From Paragonimus skrjabini miyazakii (taxonomy: Eukaryota > Platyhelminthes > Trematoda > Plagiorchiida > Troglotrematidae), in assembly GCA_014338405.1 (NCBI GenBank), contig JTDE01002000.1, forward strand, positions 1 to 64,000: DNA of 64,000 nucleotides. Direction: 5' to 3'. The notes beneath the pieces are model-generated. The model was not told the origin of the DNA. It was given only the letters and a program-made list of their open reading frames with translations, and made no database searches. Numbering within the stretch: the first letter of the stretch is position 1; every line of letters starts with the position of its first letter. This document shows positions 50,712 through 63,243 of the stretch, piece after piece. The position numbers were made by a program, and so were the translations under genes.

Positions 50712-51019
50712 TGTTGTGACCGCAAAAGACGCTTGGCCTGCAAATTCGTTTATCGCACAAACGCCCGTACAGGTCATGTCAACATCAAACCACAAACGCG
50801 TATACTCATTTGCAAGTTAGATATGCATTCACATCCATCATTGTCATTCACCTTGGTGGAACTTCTGCCGAGCGCGTACACACTATTTCGATAGTCTCTC
50901 CTTGTCCTCCGTCTTCCTGGCATTCACAGCTTGCCCTTTTGTTCCTGAACGTTGCCTGTGGGTAACATACTACTTGTGAGCAGTATACTACTCACAACGA
51001 AGCTGCCTGTCACACAACA
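50712..51019 (+). repeat. 300-bp repeat family, member D (most complete)
   Basis: Runs from TTGTGACCGCAAAAGACGCT to GCCTGTCACACAACA and contains all shared blocks (GCCCGTACAGGTCATGT, CACAAACGCGTATACTCATTTGC, CGTCTTCCTGGCATT). A short inverted motif (GAGCAGTATACTACTC) sits near its 3' end. No coding potential. Confidence 0.7.
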
Positions 51020-54000
51020 ACATCTTATGATTGATAAGTATCTTCCCACATTTTGCATTTCGCTGACTTGTTTACACCCCAACCTTAAGCTGGTTGTTTC
51101 ATCATTTCACTTATTTTTCTACATATATTTTCTTGTTCTATTATGATTTTTCCCTTACTTGTTTAGAAGAGTACCAGTTTATCAGTGGAGGTTCAAAAAT
51201 ATTTCAAAACACGAGCATGTTTTTCGTGTAGTCACGATTGGTTTCATAACATAAAGGTACTTTATCGCATGTGACAAACTTTGCCACGAAATCCTTTTTC
51301 GTCATATATATCCCGTCCGTCGTGAACAGTCGCAGTTGATCCACGTTTCTCCAACTCTGTAGAACGATTAAACATAGCATATACTCACCAAACGTGAGAT
51401 GAATTTAGTCGAAAGCTTCGATCACCAACCCTCGGAAGTTGATTGTAACCTCGTCATTGTTATGATTACAAACGCTCCTAGATTCATAAAGAGCAGAAAA
51501 ATTCGTACAGAACTTGCGCTTCCAGGTATCTAGGAAACACACAGACCAAGGCAGATTCAGCAAGGGATCTGTAACTATATATGTAGTATATTTGTACAAT
51601 TTTTGGTTGGCGGCAAAATCAGCTGACTGCAATCGAAGTTCCGAATCACTCACTCTTCCTGAAGGCAATGAACCGGTGAGTAAGCGTAATCAATTTGCAA
51701 GAAACCGTTAATGAAGTGAATGTCAGTTTCGTTAGTATAACGGTATATGTATGGTTATGTTGCCTGCCACCGTAACATTTAGTAGCATTTTATGGATATT
51801 ACCTTTTCACTAAAAAACAACAACAAAAGACTGGCAAGCGGTTTCCAAATGTAACGACCTATTATTCACGTCGAAAGACGAAACTGAAGAACGGTCTCTC
51901 GACTTTTTGGACTGTTTTTGCAAAGTTGGAAATCAGCAAAGGTTGGGGGTTTTTGTGTACGGCAATTCGGTCAGGTCGATGTTCCTATTTCAACTCGTTG
52001 CATCCACTTGACACGAACAGAACAATCATCTGACCTCTTATCAACATAATGAATAAAACTTGTGCTAGTAGATTCTCCAAAGCAACAAGTTTTTCGTCAA
52101 GAGCAGCATTCAAGTGTTTCCATTCAAAAAAATCTGGCTGAAAAGTCTATGGAACTGCGGGAGCTGAGTTTATTTTTCGATGACACTCGGTTTTTATTAA
52201 CCAAAACTCCATGCAATTAACCTCAATTAAAGAGAGGCTAGTGGCCAACTACTGTCCAACCGTCTCCACCTAAAACAAAGGCGGATGCGTGTTAATTGAG
52301 AAAGACATCCAATAGACCAGATCCTTCTAGTGTACTGCGCATATATTGCACCATGAACGAGTTTCTAAAAATTACCCTGTTCTCAATAAATGGTCCACCT
52401 GGACTGTAATTGGGCTGAACATCATCACAGAACGAACGCTGATGCACTCCAAGGATCCAGTCTCCGTGAGCCATCAGGCAAAGCAGTCATGCTGACTGTT
52501 ACATCTTTTGCGCGGGAGAAGTGAGCAGGTAGCTAAAACTGCTTGTTGCTGAACACAGTAGGCATGAACAATTCCATCCATAAAAAGCGCACCAACCTTA
52601 GAAGCTAGAGGAGGATTTGGCCATCGCTATACGTGCATCTTCGGAAAATCACAACGTATGTTTTAGCCAAGCTTAATAATTCATAAATTTCTCTTCTCAT
52701 GCGGAATGACGTTCAGCTGAATCTCTTGCCCTTCCCATCAAACACGTATGCGTCACTTGCACTGTCAGCAGTGTGATATAGGTTGATGAGTAACGCCAGA
52801 CTGAAACGCGCTTTACCTACACAATTCCCACCTACCATTTAACTGTTACTGGATGCAGTAACCCACTAAAGACAGCGTACTGCGACATGACAACGGCAAA
52901 CCCCACCTGACTTCAGTTCGTTTGTAAATCGGACCCCTGATGAAGATAACCTGAAGTGGTTGAATAGTGGAGCAGTACTACTTACTCGTACCATTGTTAT
53001 GCTCAATCCAATGGTTAGCCCTGACATTTGTTATTCAAATGGCACACAGGAAACACGAAGTTCGCAAGATGAATTCACCTCATACACTCTTTTCACTTAC
53101 AAAGGTGCAATACCCAAAAATGGAATAAACGAACGGTTAACTAAAGCAAATGAATAATTACCTGTGACTTCCTAAGGCTGCCTTGATCCTGGTCAGGAAA
53201 ATTAAAACAAGCATAATGTAAATGTCTAATCCTTTTGGGCACACAAGTGATGCTTACGGCGAGTGGTTAACAAGGCCCAAATAAACTTGAGCAATTTCAT
53301 CCAGTTGCACGTTGTTCTCGCAAGGAACAATGAAACTACTTCTGTTATGTGTCCGGTTTGAGCTAACTGTTCAGCCATCGATGAGCCCGAGCCTCAACTG
53401 GTTGATCCAGGACTATTGTCTGGTTGACGCACTGGTTGGTACAGCCACTTTGATAGACGCTGCTTGTTATTAGCTCGTAGAAACTTCAACACCAGTTCAT
53501 TTTCTCCCAACTATATGCATTGAGCAGTGAACCAAACTTCAGTCTTTTCAAAGTTCTCTACAATGCAATTTACCGGCCGATTCCGTCACATTTGTGTCTT
53601 ATCACAGCTGAATATTTACTTATAGGGCGTATACAGCTTTTCCTGACTGGACTTCTGTGTAAAAACCCTTCCTGGATATTAACATATAATGTCAATCAAC
53701 TGAGATTACTGCAACAATCGCCACTTCAAATTTAATCAATGAACGTCCATACGAAACGGTCTGACGCACACGCTTATAGGCTGAAAATAAATACTAGTTT
53801 CGATTGTACTGAGGAAAGTATCTCAAGGATGCATACACGGTGATCGAGTGGAATATCTACAATTCACGTGAGAGTTTCATAGTAACAAGGTTGTCTGGAT
53901 AAACAACTTCCGGGCAACAGGAACAAGCTTTCCATCAGTCTTAATCACTTACCTCATCAAGATTGAACCTATGCCCTTCCAGAACATGACATTAAAAATA

Positions 54001-54039
54001 TGGTAAGTGCAAGTTACACAATTAAACCGCACTCGTCCA
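51020..54039. other. Gene-poor stretch, one possible exon
   Basis: Contains a splice-flanked 150-nt open segment (51526-51675), described under findings. The part just below 54040 would be the 3' untranslated region of the CDK20 homologue. No gene is otherwise recognised. Confidence 0.4.
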
Positions 54040-54333
54040 CTAGCGTTTCACAGTAGACAGAGGAATAGCAACTTGGAGCGGTGAAGTACACGGAACCGAA
54101 TAGGTCTCTGGCGGACTGAAAGTACTGGAAGAGTTTCTCAAACACTGAACACCATCGCGTAGCTGTTTGTGGCTGACCACGAGTGATTCCAGTGGTGCAT
54201 GCAGACACGAATCATAGGTTTGTTGAGGATGAGCCATACTCATATTCGACCCGGCCCGACGGGGACACGGTCTGGGAAGCTGTGATGGATGTGCCGGTGG
54301 GGGTTCTGTAGTGAAGTAATGATGCAGAAGAGC
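54040..54333 (-). CDS. CDK20: CDK20 homologue, last coding exon
   Basis: Minus strand, from a textbook acceptor (TTTATTTTCTTCTTCAG, AG at 54334-54335) to a TAG at 54040-54042, 97 codons. It begins ALLHHYFTTEPPPAHPSQLP, matching the end of the human CDK20 kinase domain and start of its tail (ALLHQYFF..PLPAHPSELP). Further on, YDSCLHAPLESL parallels the human HDFHVDRPLEESL. The tail is about 40 residues longer than in human and serine-rich. CDK20 (cell cycle-related kinase, CCRK) is a CDK-like kinase that acts at the cilium and on MAK/ICK-type kinases. In a fluke, ciliated larvae, flame cells and sperm are plausible sites, by inference only. Confidence 0.88.
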   Translation of the reverse strand, partial: ALLHHYFTTEPPPAHPSQLPRPCPRRAGSNMSMAHPQQTYDSCLHAPLESLVVSHKQLRDGVQCLRNSSSTFSPPETYSVPCTSPLQVAIPLSTVKR

Positions 54334-57300
54334 CTGAAGAAGAAAATAAACAAAGTTCTCAAGTACCGCGATAGAAATGAAATAACAGTAGATTTAGAAC
54401 ATGATGGCATTTTATTTGATTATCTTGTAGCAATTAATATAAAGTACAATGGGAGATTACTAGAGAAAATGTCAATTCTTGACAACTTTCTCAAGGTGAG
54501 AACTGGAAATCAGAAAAATATACTCAGCAAAACCACTACGCGGTGACATCAAATCAGCTGTGTACTCTAGTCTCCTTGTAGGTACATTTGGATGGAAATA
54601 GTCAACATGTGTTGGTGTTCTGCAGACAGTGTAAAAATTGTACAGCCTATCCATGTCCTAGCTGTCAACATTGCTCGTAACATGGAAAGATAATCTAAAA
54701 CGCGCGAAGCATGAAGCGATGCGGTCTACTGATATTAAACAGGCGGAAACTCACAATCACACGTAAGTATTATGCGGTTCTTTTTGTGTGAGCTTCCGGT
54801 TGTACATCAGTTCACTCGTCATTGGCGTAGTACCTCACTGAACGTCTAGTCTTCACAACTACGTCGATGATATAGCAAACAAAACGGACGTACCCACAAA
54901 CCCTTTGCTGTTTCTCTGATAAATCTTTAAGATTTGCCCCCACTTATAGGATCTAAACCGTCAATGATACTAACTAGTAAGTAATGATGAGATGTGGAAA
55001 ATGATACATCCTGTGGAAAGGCGTAGTCACCTGATCTCATAGTAACAACTTCCAGGTTGGCAAGTTGATAACAATCATTGCTTATAAGATACGAAGAAAA
55101 GCTGAATAAGTAACAGAGGCAGTTTACAATACATGATTCATATCCGGATGAATTTCCTTCTATCTTTACGAATGTATCTAGTAGACTGGTCATACTCCAG
55201 TATGAATTGGCAAGGAAGACATCAAAGAATACCAAAACAACTGGTTCCAGTAATTGCTACTGTAGAAGTAACGAGAACCCTAAAGACAGTTCAGTGGGAA
55301 CACATAACACAGGTGTAAATCTTTGGACAGCAACAGTTTCAGCATACTGCGGTGTTCGGTTGCGTAGGGCCCAGTGGAGAACGGGGAAAATGTTTGTTGG
55401 ATCCCGTTGGTGTTGCACCACAAATCTGTAATTTGTAATGTAGGCACCTCAGTTCCATTCGTGGCTTTTAGTTTGACCCACTTCGCGTTTTTCCCCTCGC
55501 CCGGCTTCGTAGCTGGCAATCAGTTCAGCTTATGTAGGATTCTCTGCATTCACATTGATATTCTTAGGTAACGATGGATCTGGCTAACTCGCACAACTGT
55601 CTTTTAAGACATGACTTTGGAACCTACAAGGTTCTGAACAATACGCTGGAATAGCAACTTTGTATGTTCGGGTGATAGAACTTACTGGAGGACACTGAAT
55701 TAGTTAGCATACCTCGTTGCCTTTACTAAAAAAGCATCCCTTAAACTGTAGTTATGGAGCAGTTGCGTTTAGCCAGTTCTACCTGTGTGCGCCCTGAACT
55801 TCAATTATGACAACCAGGCACAAAACACTCAGAACGTATATACTGACTTGGCCAAGTAAGCTCGCGGTAACAACAGCATTAAATTGAACCATCTGTTCAT
55901 ATCCAGATACAACTACCAAGGGACCTCAGATTGCGCTGACTTTCGCTTTCCATACTAAAATATATGCTCTGGAATAACAACTTCGTCTGAATCTTGCTCG
56001 AGTTTTGTCAGCTGCGATGAGAAAAATATGAACGACGTATCTTTTTCAAAGATACTCTATGAACAACTGTCTCATTGTTTATTTCCCGAGCTTTCCAATG
56101 AAAATAACAGCAGGAATAGGGTCGACCGGACTGCACCTGGCCGTCAATCGATGTGTCGATATGCTGAATTTTGAAGACAACGTTTTTGTTTTGAATGCAA
56201 AGTAGCTAACAACAAGCTGACTCAACTTCAGGCATTTCAACCTCAAGTTGATACCTTCTCGGATAACCGAGGATAAATCTGGAACGCTTTTTCAGATGGA
56301 CACTTGTAAATTGCAGTTATGTAACAACCGAGCATGAAAATGTATTCTGAGTATAAATTGTCTCAAATAATTTGTAGTGTGCGAAATTATAATTCGGACA
56401 GAAGTGAACAGCTGGGTCCCAGATATGTTTCAGACATTTCACAGGTCATTCAGTTATTTCTGCTGCAGCGAGCCAAACAGAGTGGAAGCGAAGACCCGGA
56501 ACTATGTAGCTTTAAAAATCTATGTAGCTCCTGAGGCTGAATTTCAGTCGAATTATACTACTTAAAGTCAGCTTCATTAACAACGCTAACACAAAGCAGT
56601 TAGTGTAATTACTTCTATTTGTGCTTTGCTCAAAGCCAACGAGGTTGTTTGTCTGTTCTTTCTTTCGAACTTACGAAATATCATTCAAGATAAATTGTGC
56701 CCTAATGGTATGTTCAAAGTTGCTTATCAAAGCTGTGTCTGATCCTTTTTTTGGACAACAAATTTTACTAACTTTTCCACTTTAACAATTTAAATGCACT
56801 GAAAGATTTGTTAGTCATGGAGTACTCTGTTGATTAGAGGTAATTCCATGATGATCAGTTTGCCTACTGGTCAACTCTTGTTCTCATGTGATGTAGGCCG
56901 AAGATCGAAGACTTAGTCAAATGCATCTCAATAAGATAATAACAGGTTAAACCAGAGGGTAAGCCCCTAGCTAGATTGCAATCAGTTAGTGATATGCTGG
57001 AGATGGTCCTTCTTTTGAGTATATTGTTTCCAGGAATGTTTTAAATTAACTCTGATCTCTGATCTCTTGAAGTTCGTCGCCTGTTCACTTTGATGAAAAA
57101 ATGGTTTGTTACATGTATTCGGAAATTTATCCGAAAATAACCCAGTGATATCAACTTTCTATCTCCTTTAGTCAACTTTGTAACGACAAAATGGTGTTAC
57201 AAACGAACAAATTTTAGTAGAAGTTGCAGTTTAAGTTTTCTAGTTTACCTTTACAGAAAATGCTGAGCACAAAAGTATTTAAAACAAGTGGGACAATATT

Positions 57301-60289
57301 ATACTCCAATACTAACAGGTTGTTCTGTCTCCAGGTCGGTATACCGGCTCAGAGTTAACTGTTCGCTTAGAAAACAAGCGTTTTGAGAACCGGATGACCG
57401 GTACTTTCGTCAATGCTGCAAATGAGAGATTGCATAACCAGCTGTCTGTGTATGCACTAATTGTTATGTGACTGAGCCCCAGAGGACTGACATTTCATTT
57501 TGAATTCGTTCTGTCCACATCATATAACAGACATATGAACAAACCGATTTGGAGAGAGGGAAAAATGTACAGCTGCAACAGATACAGCCACGTACACGAA
57601 CAGTTGTTAAGGGACTTGGGAACTCAGGCTACCTCATTCGATGATGTCAAATCATATTATGCAAACAAAGCAAAATAAACGGCGATTAGTCTAACCAAGG
57701 CAAGACAAAAAACCATTAGCTCCAGTATAACAAGAAGTGTTTCAGAGTTCATATACACAATTAAACATAAAACCTCCATAAGAAACATGCGGAGGACGAT
57801 GAAAAACACCCCATGGCTGAAGTGCAAAAAGATCAATAGGACCATTTCCGTTAGCCAACGACAGGTTCAGCACATTGACATGTTTTTTGTTGACTCACCA
57901 ATGACACTTAGTATTCCTCAGTGGTGGACGGAATGATCTGAGGGTGTCTGGCATATGCAGACATTTGCAGTATCACTAGGAGGAAGACGATGCATCGACG
58001 AAATTCATTGATCCTGTGAAGGTTGGTCTGAGTTTTTACTTTAAGCGATCTGGGTGAATGAGATGAGTATCAGAATGGTGACGGTCATGTTTGGATGCTG
58101 GAGCGCTTTCATTTTTCCTTCGTTTCTTCCGGTGGACAATAGACTGTAATTTTTTGGCAGGATAGCACTTCAAGTCATATATCCTGCACACTAAAAGCAT
58201 GGTTGCTTCTTCGAGTGTTGCTCGACTGTACCGATTAGGAGACTACAATAATCCCTATTTCCAAATCTGTCGGTTCAAATTCTTGTGGGATAACGTGGAC
58301 AGAGAAAACGTGGAGTACACTGCTAGTCACGTGGGACTTAGTCACAAGACAGTAGTTTGCACCCGAACCACAACACTCTGTCAAGTACTTTGTTGCAAAG
58401 TAAAGGATTACATCGTTCCACTCCGCACTACCCCTGGAGCTGTGTACTTAATAACCCCGTGTTTATGAACGTGAGTACGATCTTTGTGAAGACTGATATT
58501 TATCATATATTTCAAGTGTATTTGAACCCATAATATAACGACCTTACAACGTGTCCGACAAGTTTCAATCAACTCACATGGTTGCTCGTGGGCATTGCTC
58601 ATAAGCGAATGTGTCTGAGGGTTTAAACATGGTGATTCGGTTGCGCTTACTATGAGGTCATTGGTACAATGGTCAACACAACCATCCCCTAGGAACATGG
58701 ACAAGGATTCAAATTACGGTTAAGGGCTGGACATGAACTACAGTCTAGATCCAACAAGAATGAATCTCGAGTTTAGTGATTCCTTCCGAAAGAGGCCGAT
58801 TGAAGATTCTAGACTAGTTCAAAGGCGGCAGTGTCTAAATCAAGTTTTTAAAGCATACCAATTGAATTCAACTTATCAATGAGGATCGCAAAGAATAAGC
58901 CAGCCTGCATCGTGTGTGACATTAATCGAATAGAAAGTAGCACATTCTGCCTTTTTTGAACGGCAAATTTGATCGCGTAACATTTTATACGACTGATTAA
59001 ACGGCAGTAGTAACGAAATAATCTGAAATTGAATTTTAAAGCTAAACTAGATTCCTTAGTATCACTTGTAATGGCATATTTTAGCTCATTTATTGCAACA
59101 GTGTACTCGGATCCGTAGAGATCCGGTAATGTGACTTACGTTGTAAATAAGAAAGGCGAGTAAACCGTTTACATTGAAAGATAGGCCTCAAAAGGAGCAA
59201 AAATACTTTGTTCTGTGCTGTAGAATAGACCGTATACAACAAGATTTTGTGTACCTATTTCTTGACCAGTGTGGGATGTATCCAAGTTAAAAACTAAGCG
59301 GAGTAGTTGGATCCAAATTGTTTTGATCTACTGTTGTCGAGTTGTTATCTCAAGGCCGTTTGTCACGTTGATCCCAGGTGAATAATTAGTGGCTTTGTAA
59401 TGCTGACACCATTAGGTTATGCTTGATATAGAACGAAAACCTTTTGAAACATGAGCTGCACTTAACATACGCAAAATTCAATACCCCCAAGAGCTCAGAT
59501 GCAGTTGAATACTTTTTTTTACTGGAAAAAACTATTGGGAACCAAACAAGACTGAGAATACTTCTAGAGTTACCGACGTTATTTGGTTGGTCGACTCTTA
59601 AGAAATCACGTTTTTCGTGTAAATAAACCACTCTGCTCTGAAAATACTACACGCAATCAAAGCCTACAATGCCGTATGTTACATCCTGTTCCAGTTCAAC
59701 CTTGTATCGGTTATTTCAAAGGTTCAGAGATGAACCGGTTCACTACGTAAAGCTGATGGCTCAAACAGTGGTGAATACAAACACGTGTGTGCAGGTGTTT
59801 GTGTTCAGTCACTGCAACTGGGAACTTGAGCTCTGGCATAACTCGCCGATTAGGCAAGCGCTGGTCCTAAGGGTGCTGAAACTCCGGGCTACAAGACTTA
59901 GGCGATTGCCCATGGTGACTGTTGGTGAGCATGGAACCCCGGCCCGATTTGAGATAAAACCCAGGTCGCCCATGGTAAGAAGTGAACAAGTGATTGGTTT
60001 TTAGTATTTGGTCAGTTGTTTTTCAGACGTTGGAAGACAGGGTTTTCTATTAAGGTAAACTTACATAAATTACGTTGAAGCAAATTTGGCTGATATAACT
60101 CGGCCAGAGTAAAGTCACACAATACAACATAATATTAACTGTACTATGCACGTGATTTGGGCGGAAAACAGCGTGTTTTGTTGTGAGAAACTTGTAAATA
60201 CTTGAGAAAAATTGATACAATATTCAGCTAGCAAGGACAGAAACCAGGTGACGTGGAGAAGATAACCAATTAAGATTGTTTTTACTTAC
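54334..60289 (-). other. Last intron of the CDK20 homologue
   Basis: About 6 kb with a GTAAGT donor and a strong acceptor. It holds a SINE copy at 58652-58750 and an unassigned sense-strand open segment at 54353-54496. A GC-richer tract at 59820-59990 repeats the motif CGCCCATGG/TTGCCCATGG but could not be classified. Nothing else was recognised. Confidence 0.65.
58652..58750 (+). repeat. tRNA-derived SINE copy
   Basis: GAGGTCATTGGTACAATGG (A-box-like) is followed by AAGGATTCAAATTACGG (decayed B box) and ACATGAACTACAGTCTAG. It is closest to the copy at 19711, and the tail is incomplete. Confidence 0.55.
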
Positions 60290-60445
60290 TTCGGTACAGG
60301 AAATCCTTTCATGAGGCGGATAAGTTAAGAACCTTTTGATCAAATCCACCGCTTCAGGCGGTGCATCTGGAAGGACTTCTTCAAATGGTTTCGGTTCACA
60401 AGTGTTAAAAGTAATTTTATTATAGTCCGGTAGGTCCTTGAGTTC
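60290..60445 (-). CDS. CDK20: CDK20 homologue, penultimate coding exon
   Basis: Minus strand, 52 codons, phase 0 at both ends, between the acceptor TAACTTTCTAG and the donor GAA|GTAAGT. It reads ELKDLPDYNKITF, then KPFEEVLPDAPPEAVDLI and FLTYPPHERISCTE. This aligns with human CDK20 ELTELPDYNKISF, PLEEVLPDVSPQALDLL and FLLYPPHQRIAASK without gaps. It is the C-lobe of the kinase domain, including the Arg of the subdomain XI YPPHxRI motif. It joins in frame to the exon at 54040-54333 at the position where human has SK|ALLH. Upstream exons with the ATP site and activation loop were not found before 64000 and should lie beyond the right edge, so catalytic residues cannot be judged. Confidence 0.92.
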
Positions 60446-60639
60446 CTAGAAAGTTATTACAAGATGAGGATATTACACAAAAATACAGATATATCAAACA
60501 GAAGTATTAACGTTATTGGTTTAACTGTGACTGGGAGACAAAGGAATGCTTAAATGAACTTCAGGATTAACAAAACCATCTGATGTTCATTGTCATTTAA
60601 CAAACTGAGCTATTGTCTTGTCGTACCAAACATTTGACT

Positions 60640-60917
60640 CCTGCCCATGTATCTCTTTCTTTTCTTGTGGAACTTCCCTTGACGTTGGCCACCGTCTATT
60701 GAGACTTCCAGGACATGCATATTGTATGGATCATGAAAGACTAGTTAGAAGTACAATAACCTGTGAAGTTGCTTGTCACTCGCAAGAACGACAATCGAAT
60801 GTAAAGTATTCTTTTAACATGACAAATTTAAAAGGTGAAGTCAAAAACGTTATTTTGCATGATTTATGTCATGACAGATTTCACCCCATTTGTACAGATG
60901 TCACTGCAGACTGTTGA
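60640..60917 (+). pseudogene. Possible LINE C-terminal fragment
   Basis: A 99-codon plus-strand frame contains HRLLRLPGHAYCMDHERLVR. This resembles the RLRWLGHVxRMxxxRLxR block in the C-terminal domain of RTE-like elements, and it is followed by a hydrophilic stretch ending in DVTADC. It is clearly a different family from the three tails at 21826, 35262 and 40300. Similarity is motif-level only. Confidence 0.35.
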
Positions 60918-63044
60918 TTTTATCCCGTCAACTTCAACCCGAAACACAAATTACAGCGAAATCTAAACATTTTGAGGGTGAGAAATGTTCAACATTGCCA
61001 GGACAATGAAAAGGGAGTAAGAAAATCCGTCCAACTATATGGAAAGGGTTTGTGTTGTTTGCTGGTAATCGTCACCGCGTATCAAAGCAGACATTTCGTT
61101 GACATTTCCGATGTCGTTTCAATGTGACTTTTCATTGCGACTTTGATCAAACTTAATGAATTCAACGGTTTGTGGGAAACAGTTCTACTGGTGGGACGAA
61201 ATCTGTCATAGCGTAAATGGCGCAGTAAAACATTCCTGATTTCATAAGTTAAACTAATTTAGTGTTCTTGAGGGACGGTTGAATTTGTTATAGTATCACT
61301 AGAGTGACATACCATTGACGCTGAGGCTTTTTACAAATAGGTTTATTGCTTCACGTAAAGAGTAGAAACTTGATAGCTCTAAGTTTGATCAACGTAGTCC
61401 GCTAAATATTTGAAGTGAGACATATTGTTATCAGATTGCGAGGTGGTAAAACTTGTCGTCATCATGAGCAGTGATTCATCAGGGGCATTATAGCATTTAT
61501 TCATACCGAAAAAGCTTGGAGTTCGCTATTCGTGAGAAGTTTGGATACCCATGCCACCATATTAACTAATTACCCAGTTTCTGGCTGATTGTCTGAAAGT
61601 GGTCTTTGAGTAGTGGTAGTTGAACACCGTGACCAAATTGTATGGCTTACAGAAACATTCCTCTGAAATAGTGTCTACTTATAGTAGTGTTTCAGACACC
61701 ATTCTTAATACATGTATATTCTATATTCCGTGGAATGGCAATAACAGTTTATGGAATCACATACTAACACAAGCACATTATCAACACTGTAAGAAGGCAA
61801 ACACTACGAGATACAAGCATTTCGTTTATTCTCATCAGTCGCTTACATAAAACATTCAGTTATATGGATTTAGATCATGGCGACAAAACAATGGACAACC
61901 TAATCGTAACTGGTCACGTGATTGAACGCCTCACTTCGTTTATGGTGCTAGTGCGCAATCGCAACTCTAGGTTTTTGGCGTTCTCCGAAGCGTTGGTAAT
62001 CCAGCGTTGCGCACCGGCCCTCTTTTGGCAAAAGGTGCTTACGCAATCAATTTCATTACTATGGCAGTAAAACCTCTTACTCAACCCTGATTTCACCCAT
62101 GTGACGTTCGCTCATTTCATTGTTTTGTCACCATGCGCTAAACTGATATAACCGAATATTTCATATAATCGACTGATGAGAATAAACTAAATGCTTGCCT
62201 CTCGTAATGTATGTTTTCTTGTAGTGTTGACGAACTGGATAAAAAGAACTCAATATTTCAAACATGCATATTAATTACAAGAACAGGAGGTTGTTTTCTG
62301 TTAGACGGATATACACGGATATACACTACAGGCCGGTATAAACCTAAAAAAATTATATGTACAAGTTTTGGTACTTTTGTAAAGAATAACAAAACGTACG
62401 GTTGAAACAAAGCTCTGATGGATTTGATTTATGCACAAGAAGAATCGCTAGAACAAGAAGATCAACTTATTCACCGTGCAATCAATATGCCTCCGGAAAG
62501 CAGCCGGTGAAAGAATTTCGTTTACTAAAAGTTGGGGAGAAGTTAAATTAGTGAGCCTAACTTGAATGATTACGAAGAGGAAACATTAGATGGACTCCAA
62601 AAGATAAAGACATCAGGGAAAAACACTCATCTTTCGGGGGAAGTAAGGTGAACAGTGTGAGGAAACCAATCAACCTGACGACTCGAAACTAGCGAAGACA
62701 CCGATACATCTTCCATGTTAACAGAAAAAGTGTATTACATGACGAACTGAAAATATCCATGGATGAAGTGATGTGGTGCCTTTGTAATATTAATGGTCAA
62801 ACGTTGTATGGCACAGTTGGTCGATCTTACGGTTCCATTAGGTAGCACACAAGGGATTGGTATAAGGAGACAGTTCTCAGTGGAGACAGATCAATCTAGT
62901 ATGACATCAGCGATGTCAATTTGATATTTTCTTTCAACACAAGTTGTCTCATCAGACAAGTTAAATAAAGTTGCCACGGAGTCGAGATGTCCTCACTTAT
63001 TGAAATATCTTGCGTGGTTTCAAATACTTGATCGCTTTCGAAAT
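60918..63044. other. Gene-free stretch
   Basis: Searched on the minus strand for earlier CDK20 exons (the FPG...LCYVLRILGTP region and the DFG or DLKPAN motifs); none was found. No repeat family recognised. Confidence 0.45.
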
Positions 63045-63243
63045 GTTCTGTGAGATGGTAGCCAATTCTAACGTGACCTATAACTTCAACTCTCCCTGTG
63101 GAAGCAGATACGTTGGTCGTACGTCGACGCAAATGTGAACCCGCATCAATGAACACATTCTCAGATGGTTGGCGGATTCGGCAAAGGGGACTCCGTGTGA
63201 CACGATTACTAAACATCTGAAGGAAATCGAACACAAAAACGGA
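63045..63243 (+). mobile_element. Penelope-type GIY-YIG endonuclease fragment
   Basis: Plus strand. VTYNFNSPCGSRYVGRTSTQ is followed by a TGA at 63133-63135 and, in the same frame, TRINEHILRWLADSAKGTPC and ITKHLKEIEH. The CGSRYVGRT block, an Arg about 10 residues on, and the NEHI motif are the GIY-YIG nuclease signature in the form used by Penelope-like elements (CGARYVGRT...RIKEH). The stop makes it inactive. No reverse transcriptase was found upstream, so this is an isolated 3' fragment. It is diverged from the family at 37800 and 47700. Confidence 0.75.

Noticed and set aside
59669..60004. 111-codon plus-strand open frame in the CDK20 intron
   Set aside because: It spans a GC-richer tract with short internal repeats, has no domain, and no splice sites frame it.
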